A stretch of DNA of 64,000 nt from Daedaleopsis sinensis (Eukaryota > Basidiomycota > Agaricomycetes > Polyporales > Polyporaceae): the NCBI GenBank assembly GCA_033807695.1, contig CM066308.1, forward strand, positions 2,914,001-2,978,000. The letters run 5' to 3'. This document shows positions 1-10,559 of the stretch, one piece after another; position 1 is the first letter of the stretch, and every line of letters begins with the position of its first letter. The notes below the pieces were generated by a model that was given only the letters and a program-made list of their open reading frames with translations, was not told where the DNA came from and ran no database searches. The position numbers were made by a program, and so were the translations under genes.

Positions 1-285
1 GAGACCCACGTCGCGCACCACGTCGCCAGCAAGATCCCCCACTACCACGCCTGGGAGGCCAACGCTGCGCTCCGCAAGCGCCTCGCGCAGCAGGGCATCA
101 ACCTCCAGGGCCGGGCGGGCTCGTGGGCGGAGGTGTACCGCGTCTTCAAGTCGTGCAAGTTCGTCGAGGACGAGGGCGACATTCTCTTCTACAAGAACGC
201 GCGCGGGTTCGCCGCCGCGCGCCCCGTGCACCCGGACAACTCTGCGAGCGACTCGGGCATCGAGATCCTCGACAAGGACGCGTAG
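1..285 (+). CDS. Delta-12 fatty acid desaturase, 3' end (partial)
   Basis: The window opens inside this gene: frame 1 is open from base 1 to the TAG at 283-285 (94 codons). The translation begins with a HVAHH box, the third histidine box of membrane-bound fatty acid desaturases, followed by SKIPHYHAWEA and the CKFVEDEGDI-FYKNA segment typical of the C-terminus of fungal delta-12 (oleate to linoleate) desaturases. The family acts in the endoplasmic reticulum membrane, with the histidine boxes binding a di-iron centre on the cytosolic side. The first two histidine boxes and all membrane segments lie outside the window, so the assignment rests on this tail. A delta-15 or bifunctional enzyme cannot be excluded from the C-terminus alone. 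Confidence 0.88.
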   Translation, partial: ETHVAHHVASKIPHYHAWEANAALRKRLAQQGINLQGRAGSWAEVYRVFKSCKFVEDEGDILFYKNARGFAAARPVHPDNSASDSGIEILDKDA

Positions 286-1103
286 ACGCGCGCACCCGTG
301 CGCCCCTCCCGCCGTCTACGTCTACGTCTACCGTCTCTCGTCCCTTGTCATACCCCTGCTAGCAGCTATCGCTGTCATCGTTGTCGGATCTAATAAACCC
401 CCCACACGTTCTGGATATTACTCTATGTGCCCTTACGATACGACCGCGTCCACCTACCCAAGCGTGGCCCCAAAACGCTCAGCGGTACCTCCAGCCACTC
501 GTTGCTAGCGACATACATTAGCACCGGGGGAGCGCTGCGGCCGCTGTCGGTTGGACGTGCGAGTGGGGGTGCGATCGGTACGACGTAGATATACGAGATA
601 GATGTTCGCATGAGGGCTTGATAGTCTAGAGAGGTGCATTATAATGGATCGGATTCTCTGGAAACAACCATCTGGTGTGCGCGCAGGGATTCAAGCACCA
701 ATTTGACTCGGTCCAGCGAGTTCTTAGATCTGGCGGGTGACTTCGCGGTAGTCTGTGGATACTCAAGTTGCAATCACGAACCCTCGATGAAGTCTCAAGC
801 CTCAAGGCAGTCGGGACGGCGATCACACAGAAATAGTACGAAGAAAAATTGCCATGAGTTACAGAGTATTGCCTAGATTTTGAGAGGGCATGCGGCATAA
901 CGTCGTGATCGCTCCTGTCGGTTCGTCCTGCGGCCAGGGCTCGGGGGGATGATGGGAGATGGTTCATACAACACAGCAAACGGAAGAGGATGCCCAGAAC
1001 AGACCAGCACAACACAGACCCATGCGATCCCCAGCCCACTCCTGCTCCAGCGGCGACAGCCACCCAGGACACGGAGAACGGGGGCGGCAAGGAAAGGCGG
1101 CGT
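286..1103. other. Gap between convergent genes
   Basis: This is the 3' intergenic region between the desaturase (+) and eS19 (-). The short open frames on both strands have no recognisable content. It should hold both 3' UTRs; no other feature was seen. Confidence 0.6.
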
Positions 1104-1905
1104 CTACTCCTCCTCCTCTGCTTCCTCCTCCTCCTCCTCTTCGTCCTCCTCCTCGTCCTCCTCCTCCTCGCGCGCAGCCTCGACGACGGCGGTCGCGATA
1201 CGGTCAAGGTCGCGCTGGCCGTCCTGGGAGATGCGGCGGCCGCCGTTGTCCGTCTGCTCGAGCACGCCGATCTTCTCGAGCGACTGGCAGATCTTGCGCT
1301 GCACCGAGGCGGACGAGTCGGCGTGGTGCGAGGGGCGGTTCCCGCGGCGGTTGCGGCCGCCGTGGAGCTTCGTCAGCGCGCCGATGCCGACGTCTTTCCG
1401 GAGGTAGATGTGCCGTGCGATCGCGGCTGTCGGGGCACAGATTCGGGGTGCAAGGAGAGGCATGTACGCGGGCGGGGGCGTGCCAGTGGGAGAGGGACGG
1501 TGTAAGATCAGACGAGATTGCATTCAATGCGAGATGCGTGTATCCGTTGTGTGTTCCGTTATCCATGATGAGGGAAGGGCGAGGTAGAAGAGGTAGAGGT
1601 CAGGAAAATATGGAAAATAAGGGGACGGACGAGCATACGGACCTGCGCGGACGTAGTACCAGTCAGGGTCATATGGAGCAAGCTCCTTGAAGGAGCCGGT
1701 TTTCACGAGATCAACCCAGGTGGGCACCTCGAGCTTGCCCGAACGCTTGAGGTGGGATGCGTATGCGGAGATGAAGGCATCCGCGCTGTACCAGGGAGAG
1801 AGTCGAATCGTACACAGATCATGGAACGTAGATGCCTAGTCAGACGTCTGTTCTACACGGACATCTCAGCAGAAAGACGCACCTGATGTCTCGTACGCCC
1901 GGCAT
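1104..1905 (-). CDS. RPS19: 40S ribosomal protein eS19, three exons
   Basis: Spliced exons are 1883-1905, 1643-1785 and 1104-1426 (minus strand), giving 162 residues. The start is ATG at 1905, reading MPGVRDISADAF, a normal eS19 N-terminus, and all introns have GT-AG ends. Recognisable eS19 blocks follow in order: [55 protein letters not shown] and [17 protein letters not shown]. eS19 sits in the head of the small ribosomal subunit and is needed for 18S rRNA 3' maturation. The protein does not end in the short basic tail seen in animals but in a run of about 20 residues, nearly all Glu or Asp, encoded by a purine-rich GAG/GAA stretch at 1104-1170. The short first exon (7 codons plus 2 nt) fits the common ribosomal-protein design of an intron close to the start. 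Confidence 0.95.
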
Positions 1906-2940
1906 TTTGAGTGGTGGGGGAAGCGGAGAGAGATTGGCTTGAGGACGGGCGGGAGTGCGGCGGGCGCGTCGTTGGCGGCGGTATGTGGATTGGGCGAGAG
2001 CGGCAAAATTTGAGTTCGAAGCCAGCCAGCCTGTTCTGTGCAGTTCTGCGCTTAGTCAGCGTCCTCATTCGGACGGGCGTCTCTACCACAACGCCTCCAC
2101 CGTGGTGACACTTAAGTACGAAGCGCAGATAACTCCCCTAATATCAGGTCTAGTCACTCTCGAGTCTCTGTTATACCTGTCTTGAACGAATGCATGGTCT
2201 GTATCAATGTTAAGTCTCATTGTGTTCTTGGGACTAAAGGAGTAACCTGGGAGTAACGCTCGCCCTCTTGTGCATATGTCTGTCAAACGTTCATTTTCCG
2301 GAGCTAGACGGTATCATTGCATGCATTCTTCTGCTCGATGGGTTTGCTTTGTGAGTCCTGTGTCTTGAATCTTCTGAGACTGTAGCTCCCATGCTATGTG
2401 CCTCCGTCCGCACTCTGCTCGGGGCCTCGGGCGGTGACCTCTGCGAACTCACTGGTCTATCACCCAATCTACAGAATAATCGGACTACGTAGCTCCAGAC
2501 CCTGCTTCATAATGCATGCCCTGTGGCCGGTGGCCGTCGACGCTACGCTCCTCAAAGAGCCTAATGACCATAGTATGTAACATTCAAGGACTCGTGATTA
2601 TCGCTGCGGTGCGCGGTCACTGGAGCAATGCTGTGGCTCGGATCGCGGAGCAATAAATGCTACAACTTGGATTGCGTTCACTGGAGCAACGCTGCCACTT
2701 GGTTGACGGCCTCTAGCCCCCCTCTTATAATTAGGCTCCTCCCCGGGGCTACTATACTCATCCTCACAAGCTCAATCTTCCTCACAAGCTCAATCTTCCC
2801 CTAACTCGAAGCTAGCGTTCGACGTCACGCTTTTGCGCAGCATCACTACCAGTGTCATTCTGCGCTGAACTTCGGACTGGACTCTCTCATATTATACCGG
2901 GGCACGCGAGGAAGCCGCAACGTCGACCGACACGTCTACA
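1906..2940. other. Divergent intergenic region, eS19 / DUF6533
   Basis: The eS19 promoter should lie at the left end and the DUF6533 promoter at the right. A TATA-like TTATAATT lies near 2725, and a perfect 18-bp tandem duplication at 2763-2798. Imperfect copies of CACTGGAGCAA recur at about 2618-2630 and 2679-2690. No coding sequence was recognised. Confidence 0.5.
2763..2798. repeat. 18-bp tandem duplication
   Basis: CTCACAAGCTCAATCTTC is present twice without interruption at 2763-2780 and 2781-2798, about 145 bp upstream of the proposed DUF6533 start. It may be a duplicated upstream element or simple slippage. Confidence 0.85.
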
Positions 2941-4495
2941 ATGGTAGCCTTGAGTCCCCAACAGGCGGTAGCTGAATCACTCTTTGCCGACTGGTACGTG
3001 GGTGGTCGCTTCAAGTTCTCTCGCGTCTTCTAGTATTTATACCGCCCAAATGACCCCGCAGGTACTACTCAAACGCGATCGCATGGTCGATGTTATGTGA
3101 TGCCACTAACGTGCATTCTGCCGTTCCTTACTTATCCCTCGTTAGCTCTAGTACTATTAGAACATGCACTCACCCTCGAGCAAGAGGTCGAGATGTTACG
3201 GAAAGGAAGTCTAACGGGGACGATGGTACTGTATTCTACTGTTTGCAAACATCGTCAATGTGATGTACAGTGTAGCGTCCTCGGTGAGTCACGCAGATCT
3301 GTCTAATCATAATAAAATTCATAACCCATCTTAGAGGTGAGATATTCTAGAGCGAGCGAGTGCAGTGATGACTATCTTGCAGTACTTCCCTTGGCCTAGT
3401 GAGTAAGTGTTTGTAGTTGGCGTTGCGGACGATACTCGACATCGGATCGTGACTCGCTTCTCCGCAACACTTAGTATTCTCTGCCCTGTGCACCTACGCT
3501 ATTCAAGGGGGCAAGTGCTACGCCTCTATCAGCCTCTTGTTGCTCTTCCTAATCCCAATTGGTGGTCCAGTTGTGAGGTTCCTCTATTATTTTCAGGTCA
3601 CTCCAGTTAGCCAACCGCACTTACATATGTATCTAGATGGATCTGGCTTACAGCGTCCAAGGCATAGAGATGAACGACATCGTTATCAATGCTCCGAACG
3701 GATGTATCCGCTGGGTCACCAACATATCCTACCCCTCGCTGTCCTCAAGGTATAGGTGCTCTTGCCTGTCATCATACCCGGTTGTCTAACTCCCAGCTAG
3801 ATGCACGTATTTCTATCAAGTATCTTTCAGAGATGGGAAGGATTGACCGTTGTTTGACTTCATAGTTGACGCTGCGTGCCGGATGTGCGTCATTCTCGCA
3901 GACATGATCTTCATAGCCGTCATTTGGACAACTCTGCGGCACCAATTCAAGCTGAATGGGCAGCGCGTCCGCTCGCTTACGAACATTTTTCTACACATTG
4001 GTGCGTGCAGAATCTACACACTGTCTCTGAGTGAAGTATGTCCTAACCCCTCCTACACATCCCAGGGACAGCCAACCTACTGTGCGTTTTGCGTTTTCGT
4101 CAACTGTGCGAAGCTTATTTGTGAATTGCAATGGTTCAACCACAGCTCCCTAATCTTTCTCAACCTTATACACATCTTGATGTATGTGATCAGCTTGCGA
4201 GTCTATTTTAACGCTTTCGTGCACTACGAGACTGGCTTCACATTGCCGTGCGTTTTGCTCGTTCCCTACCGGTATCGTCGCACTGACTGCAGTCCCTTCC
4301 TGCAGTGTGGCGTCGATTCTTGTCTCTCGGTTCCTCATCGAGCTTCAGGCCGCGGGCGGTCAACGTGCTATCACGAGCACGGACTCCGCAGTGGCAGCGA
4401 CATCGTCATTTCATGCTAGGGCCGTTGGAACGTTCTCTTCTCTCACATTCCCGCCCAGGGAGCGTTCCACCGTGACCAGGATGGGCGACACATGA
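2941..4495 (+). CDS. DUF6533-type membrane protein, exon model approximate, probably frameshifted
   Basis: ATG at 2941 starts MVALSPQQAVAE. After an intron ending near 3060 come YYSNAIAWSML and, after a 49-nt intron with a CTAAC branch site, LVLLEHALTLEQEVEML. This is the hydrophobic plus (D/E)xEV pattern of the DUF6533 domain of Agaricomycetes. Later exons give LQYFPWP then IFSALCTYAIQGGKCYASI (about 3400 and 3473-3590), a luminal-type segment at 3638-3750, membrane segments at about 3870-4000 and 4060-4190, and near the end ASILVSRFLIELQAAG (from about 4307), the C-terminal hallmark of the family. The order of segments matches a complete multi-pass protein. The reading frame between about 3225 and 3380 does not join cleanly: removing one T near 3232 restores a hydrophobic run. 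The gene may therefore be a recent pseudogene or have an unusual exon structure. Function of the family is unknown. Confidence 0.6.
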
Positions 4496-4974
4496 TCTGA
4501 GTTGTGCAGCCACTAGCGACAATGCGCATGTACGCTCATCGACTCGTGACTATTAGTATATGATTGATCTAGACTTCCCCTTAATCGAAATCAACCATCC
4601 CCAACCCGCACTTGCACTAGCATAAAGGTTCGTTAAAATGCCTCGATCCTTGCTCGTGTACGCAATGAGCGCGGAGGTCACGGTGCTGCTCGTCCGGTCC
4701 AGTCCAGTAGTACGCGATTGCTTGCTGACGTCTAGTATCAAATATTCGAATGTACATGACGTTGGTTAAGTGGGTGGTATGTACCTCCGCCCGTTTTCGA
4801 AGGGAACTCTCTCGGAGTCTCTTGCGTTCTTCATTCCAAACGATTATATCCATAATCTGCTAGAAACTGTCTTCACGCATGTGATGCCACTCAGATCTTC
4901 TGGGTTGCGACAGTAAATACGCGAGTGAGGTCAGAACGCGAGCATCTGCGTAGGGCAGGAACCTGGGTATCCAT
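4496..4974. other. Gap between convergent genes
   Basis: This region separates the end of the DUF6533 gene (+) from the end of the CE16 esterase gene (-). I saw no coding sequence or repeat in it. Confidence 0.5.
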
Positions 4975-5994
4975 TCATGACGGTGGGCGCGCGGACGTGA
5001 CGGACGCGAGGAGCCGCTGGGCAAGCACATCGTGCACGTCTGCCGTGAGGTGCAGGTCGTCCGCCCAGATGCCGCCGCCCTCGGTCGTCGGGTCGTCCTC
5101 GCCGAAGTCGAAGTCGGCCGGATCGTCCAGCACCTCCGACAGCACCTGGTGCGATGAGAACAAGAGCACGGTGGCCTCTTCGCTGCTGGTGCCGAACTCG
5201 GTAGCCTGTGCGTGAAGGAGCTCGTTCCACGTCGTGACGCGCTCTTCGATCTCGTCAGACATCTCGGATTCGGTCGCTGTTTAGGATATGGTTAGAGGGT
5301 TTCGATATGCGAACAGAGTAGAAAGGACCTTGTGGCGAGCGGTCGATAGGCGGGACGTCGACGAGTATGAAGTTACGGACGTCGGCTTTCACGTAAAGGT
5401 CGTGGACAACGTCAAAGACATTCTCAACGATGGGCTCTAGCTCGTCGGGGTCGCAGTGCTCCCACAGTCGTTGATACCCATGAAGATGACTGTGTGGCGG
5501 CACATGCTATGTCAGTGGTGGGATCCACCGAGTATTTAGAGAACCTCGCTCACAGCAGGAGGTTCTCTCCGGGTCTAGCTTCGGGTTTGGGTGGGACGGT
5601 TCTTTCTTTGGAAAACGTTCGAAGAATCGCGAGGCCTGGGTTGAGAGATCGTCTTGGGCAGTAGCTCCAGGAAATGCAAAGTTGTGCATGTGGGCAGACT
5701 TGTGCTGTTCCAGCAGTCGTTTCTTGAGGTGGTCTACCTGCCAGCAATGTTTAAGGTGGGTGAGTTACGGGTCAGAACAAAGGTCAGTATTCAACGACGA
5801 ACCCATGTTTCTCCCTCAGAAAACTTGCTGTACGAGTCTCCCCTGATACCAGGAGTTATCAGCAGTCGCTCCATACTGAGACACAGACTATCGAACTCTT
5901 GAACTCACAGGACGACAATGGTTCGTAGGGAACCCACGCCACACCAGTGGGTACCTCCTAAGACCAAAGGTAAGGAGCCTAGTAAAGAATACAT
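4975..5994 (-). pseudogene. CE16 / GDSL (SGNH) esterase with a frameshift
   Basis: Read on the minus strand from ATG at 5994: MYSLLGSLPLVLGG, then after splicing TIVVLGDSYS (GDSL block I with catalytic Ser), ETWVRHHLKKRLLEQHKSAH, MHNFAFPGATAQDDL (block II region), FIFMGINDCG (block III, catalytic-fold Asn), DELEPIVENVFDVVHDLY, NFILVDVPPIDRSP, and IWADDLHLTADVHDVLAQRL with the block V Asp-x-x-His equivalent. This order and spacing match fungal carbohydrate esterase family 16 acetylesterases, which remove acetyl groups from plant cell-wall oligosaccharides. All four introns have GT-AG borders. Between GINDCG and DPDELEPIVEN (about 5448-5465) the frame is off by one and runs straight into TAG, and no intron can be placed there. 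Either the gene is inactivated by a single-base change or the assembly has an error. The rest of the gene is intact, so any inactivation is recent. No clear secretion signal beyond the hydrophobic first 12 residues. Confidence 0.75.
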
Positions 5995-7430
5995 GCGTCA
6001 GGTCGTGATACAGATAGCACTGCAGAGTATCACCTATACTAACGAGACACTGGTGGTACTAATGGCGTGCTTATATCTTGCTTCCTTTCCTTCTTCTTGG
6101 GTTGTGTTTGCGGTTGTGGATCGTCCCCGGCGGCGGACCCATGACTCTGACTGGTCGTACTAGAGCTTCGTCTCCGCTTCCTGGTTGATCCAGTCATAAA
6201 TGTATACGCAACCTATACGTGCCAGCCAAACTTGGAGTGGGAGAAGCAGCAGATTCCAGAACACCAAAACTGAGTACTGAGAAACCAACAACGTTCAACA
6301 TTGGTCCGGCCCTCTCCGGCCCGTGCGTGGGTAATCGTGGGAAGAAACTCAGAAAGCTACAGCTCTAGAGACCTCGACTGTGACTTGATAAGTGGATATT
6401 GTCCACCTCCTCCGTCATCGAGTCAACCACCACTATCGAGTTCTGTCTACCCTTTAAGTTGCACCTTTAGCGTCAGCTATCCCTCTCTCCTGCGGTATCA
6501 AGACACTCACCAGTTCAAATGGGCGACTAGTGTTCAATGTCCTGTAGTCGGTCATACGACGCGTCTATGCTAGGCGACTGCTATGGGAGCTTGAGGGCAT
6601 TGCACGCGCTGTAATCCAGCAGTGGGGATATCGTCGTGAAGGTGACGCCGACTATTGACGACGACGGGTAAGGCATTCTCACTTACGTGGAAGAACATGT
6701 ACACATACTGAACATTCTCACATGGCGGGGATGTATCATGATCAAATGAACGTCCAATGTGTTAATGGCCCTCCTTTCTGGCGCGGTTGCGGAAGCATCC
6801 GGATCCCATGGTGCGTTCTGAAGCACTGGTGTTGTCTGCATAGAGTATGCGCAGCCGAAGACGCTGTCTAGCTGCATCGGCGAGCTCCCAGACCCGTGGT
6901 TCGTGCATTGCCTCTGCCGTGCCACTGTATTCTCACATCTGTACTCTTTCCGAGTAGGACATCGGACATCATTGTAGCTGTCCACTAAGACGCAGTATCA
7001 GTGGTCATCGTCTGCTCTCTTACTCCTTTTCACTCTAGTCTCGCCCAGATACTTCCCATGCTTGACATATGTGACATCGAAGGGTTCTTCGTGCGTAACT
7101 GTAGTTGGCGCAGCAGCCATGCCCACATATATCTGCAAGTCAGGTTCTGAGTTCTCGCTTAGTGCCAGACCCTCTCCCCGCGCACCCCTCTATCCGCTGT
7201 GCGTTGCCTAGACGTCGAGTCTAAGCTCAGACCCGGCCATCTATACGATATCTGTCAAGATGATGTCAATCAAGGTCCGTGTCTTGACTCGTCAAATACC
7301 GCGTCTCGTGCTGATCGGACTCGCTCTTTAGACTGAACATGTTACACGAGCCCGCCCCCCGCAAATACCTGTCACTTGCCCATTTGATCAATCTGAAATA
7401 TCACAAGCTTGGGCGACATGCGCACATACT
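5995..7430. other. Intergenic region, no gene recognised
   Basis: This stretch of about 1.4 kb lies between the divergent CE16 and DUF6535 genes. Base composition is lower in GC than in the genes. The open frames on both strands (longest about 100 codons) lack recognisable domains and plausible splice partners. Confidence 0.5.
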
Positions 7431-10158
7431 ATGCAAGAACATTCGGATCAAATGGTGCAGCGGTGGAAAGAGGAGATTGACATGTTTCTAGTTTTTGTAT
7501 GTATCGCAAATCCTTCAGTGTACTACTCGACTGACAACAAGTCATCGTGCGTCTGATAGGCCGGTCTGTTCTCTGCGGTGCTCACCGCATTCAACGTGCA
7601 ATCATACGCGTTGCTTCAACCGAACAACTCAGATATTACTGCCAACGCGCTCGTACAAATCTCGGCTCAATTACAGAGCTCGACAGCTACCACGACATCC
7701 ACCCCGCAAAGCTTCAGACCTGATAGTTTCACCGTCCCTCGCTACGCCGTATGGATAAACACGCTCTGGTTCTCGTCCCTTATCTGCACGCTCTCCGCTT
7801 CTTCTATCGCCATCACAGTAAAGCAGTGGCTGCAGCAGTATAGCTTGGGGCTATCTGGCAACTCACATGAAATAGCCCGACTACGCCAGTACCGCTATCA
7901 GTCACTCCTCAAGTGGCGCGTAGTAGCAATTATCGCGATGCTTCCCATCCTCCTTCAGGCTGCGCTAATCATGTTCCTCGCAGGATTGATCATCCTCTTG
8001 TGGTCTCTTCATCCCATTGTCGCCGTAGTTGGATCTTTTCTCGTCGGAACACTCCTGGCATTCACTACTGCGACTACTTCTTCCAGCGTTTCAGCCAGAC
8101 TGCTTCTACCAAACCCCACAGGCGCTGGGCGTCTTCCGAGTCGTGCAGGCTATACGTCGTATCTTGAGGCCCCGTCAAGACTACCCCAACTTCCGAAATT
8201 GGCATTCACGCGAGAAGGTAGAGCTGCGCTCAAAACGCGCAGACCTCGACCGGGGCCTTGCGGCGAAGACGTACGGCATCGCACTCGACGAAACCACACT
8301 GAAGACCACGATTATCCCTTGCATGTGGGACCTTCCTTCCGACCGTCTTACGCCCTTTGTTGAAGACATCCTACGCACCTCGAACCGGTGGGGGCCGGTC
8401 GTACCGTGCATCCTCCACTTCATGACACTGGCTGCCAGGAGTCCTGAGAAGAATACGAAGATGGTGCAGAAACTGTTGACGGAGGCGTGGTGGCCACGCA
8501 TGGAAGCCAACTCCGAGATCGGGGAGCTGTTCGTGCGCACGATGGCGACGCTCGCCTCTCGGGACGTCGAACGCAACCTGGTGTTTTACAGACTCGCTCA
8601 AACACTCTCCTGTTCAGCCCTGGACAGCGGGATCAGGGTGAAGCCTGAGCTGATAGAACATAGTGAGTTTCACACATAGTCCTTGGTCCCAAACGTTGAG
8701 GTGACATTTCGTGTAGTCGTCTCCATTCTACCGAACCCCCAGTCACCAAGAGACTGTGCAGCGCTGATGCGCAGCCGAGATCCAAGAGGCGTGCCGCTTG
8801 TCCTTTCCTACTTCCAAATCGTCCCTTCGTTGGTCCGCTACTTCGCACGACTAGTCATCGACACTCCACACGATGAGGAGCGTATACAGTTGCAGGTCGA
8901 CACGATGCTTGACAGCGTCGAGTCGTTCTTGCTGCACGTGGCCTTGACCGAGGACCTCTCGAACCTCGGAATCATTCTCTGGGCTCTGCGCAGCTCCTCC
9001 CACATCGCCCAGTTGGTATCGCTCAAGACGGACGCGAAGTGCAGTCCACTCATCCCTAACGACATCATCGATAGCTATCAGGATGTACTTGCGAACCTAC
9101 GGTCGGCGGCGACGACTAAGGCGTTCCAGATGTACTTCAAGCGTCATTTAGAAAAACTGCCTTCAACGAACCTCGGTGAACGTGATCCCGCGAAACTAGT
9201 TGTTCTAATACAGGACGATCTGGACGTCTTAACAAGGTTGTGCTGGATGTTGCCGTGGCAGTCCGTCGCGAGACGGCGAAGACGAGATGGTATTTTTCCT
9301 GGCCTCGTCAGTGATGCTCCCCCGTACTGATTTATGCTCCGTCTTTAGAGCCGACTGCGCTACAGGTCGCTCCGGATACCGACAATGCTCAGCTGGATGC
9401 GAGACCGCCCCATCAACGTGAGTATCGTGCACGTCGCCGGACATGATTCCTGTATTGAATGATCCTCAAGCCCACCCGACATCGTCAAGCTCGATGTCGA
9501 CGCTAAATGACCAGTCGGAAAATGCGAGACAAGCTGTCAAGACTCGTAAGACTCCGCCGGCTACTCCATCAACTCCTTCGGATCCGACCCGGCGGGGTGT
9601 ACCTCCTCAAACAGCAAGTCCGACTCCTTCACGTTCACGGAGGCGCGCAGCGTCATCGTCGACTCGGGTCAATCTCATGCCAAACGACCATAGCACAGAC
9701 TCAGACAATGAAGAGCCACAACTAATGCGAGGTGAGGCTACTGCAGGACCCTGTAGGCTGTTGCTGAATAGTCCACTGACCTAATGCTCGGCATAGCGAC
9801 CGTAACAGTGTCAACCGACAACTGGCCAGACTTTGGCAATGGCGACACGAACTTTGCCACCTCCAGTAGAAACCGTCGCTCGCGACGCAGCGCATCCGCA
9901 TCACATCCCAATATCAATGTCGATACGCAGTTGTCGTCTACGGTCCCGATAGTCATTCTCTCCCCTTCCTCTTTCGCTACCTCCTTTGCCGAAGATACCG
10001 CCGCTCCTCGTACGCACCATCAGACTCTTCATTCTGAACAGAATTCGAACGCACCGGCGAGAAATGGCGCACTCTCCGATACCGAGCAGGCTGTTCCTTT
10101 ACTTCAAGATACCACCAGCAGTAGCAGACGACCCTCTTTCTCCGTAAACATGGCGTGA
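7431..10158 (+). CDS. DUF6535 domain protein, apparent frameshift in the membrane domain
   Basis: An exon from 7431 (MQEHSDQMVQRWKEEIDMFLVF; start uncertain) joins over an intron ending at 7559 to AGLFSAVLTAFNVQSYALLQ, the hallmark of DUF6535 proteins of Agaricomycetes. Further membrane segments follow: YAVWINTLWFSSLICTLSAS, LLKWRVVAIIAMLPILLQAA and IILLWSLHPIVAVVGSFLVG. Downstream, a long alpha-helical region continues through 8100-8660, then after introns at about 8662-8717 and 9290-9348 to a Ser/Pro-rich tail ending at 10158; introns at about 9420-9470 and 9732-9796 join in frame. The frame changes at about 8080-8085: the conserved ..LLAFTTATT segment is in one frame and LPAFQPDCFYQTPQA in the next, with one extra T in between and no splice sites. 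The family is lineage-specific, often multicopy, and of unknown function. The upstream first exon may have been missed. Confidence 0.75.
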
Positions 10159-10559
10159 CCGGTCTTTGTATCTTCATCCTCGATATAGCTCTGCCTCCGC
10201 ATTTCCAACGGCGTTACAAACATAGCAGTGGCAAGCCGACACATGCATGATACGAGCGGCCGGAATGTGAAACATCGGACACGGAGAGAACTCGGAGCGG
10301 GTATGGTATGGACTATAAGTACAGCGGGTCCAGAGAGACAGCTGAAGTGATGTAAATATACAGCATGTTGGGGTCACACATAGCGTACAAATGGACAACA
10401 GATTCCGAGAGAATGGTGTATCGTACAACATCCCGTGCTATGGTGAATAAACAGCGCTACGCGCAACGAACGTCGTGAATTGTGATAGCGTCTAAGGATC
10501 ATTAATCGTAAGTCCGTGCACAGACAAGAACGACAAGAACCTCCAAGGCCGCCCGGGTC
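10159..10559. other. Gap between convergent genes
   Basis: Intergenic DNA between the DUF6535 gene (+) and the F-box gene (-). No coding content was recognised; both 3' UTRs are expected here. Confidence 0.5.

Noticed and set aside
8083..8083. Programmed ribosomal frameshift at the DUF6535 frame break
   Set aside because: No slippery heptamer or clear downstream structure was seen, and neighbouring genes show similar breaks, so mutation or sequencing error is simpler.
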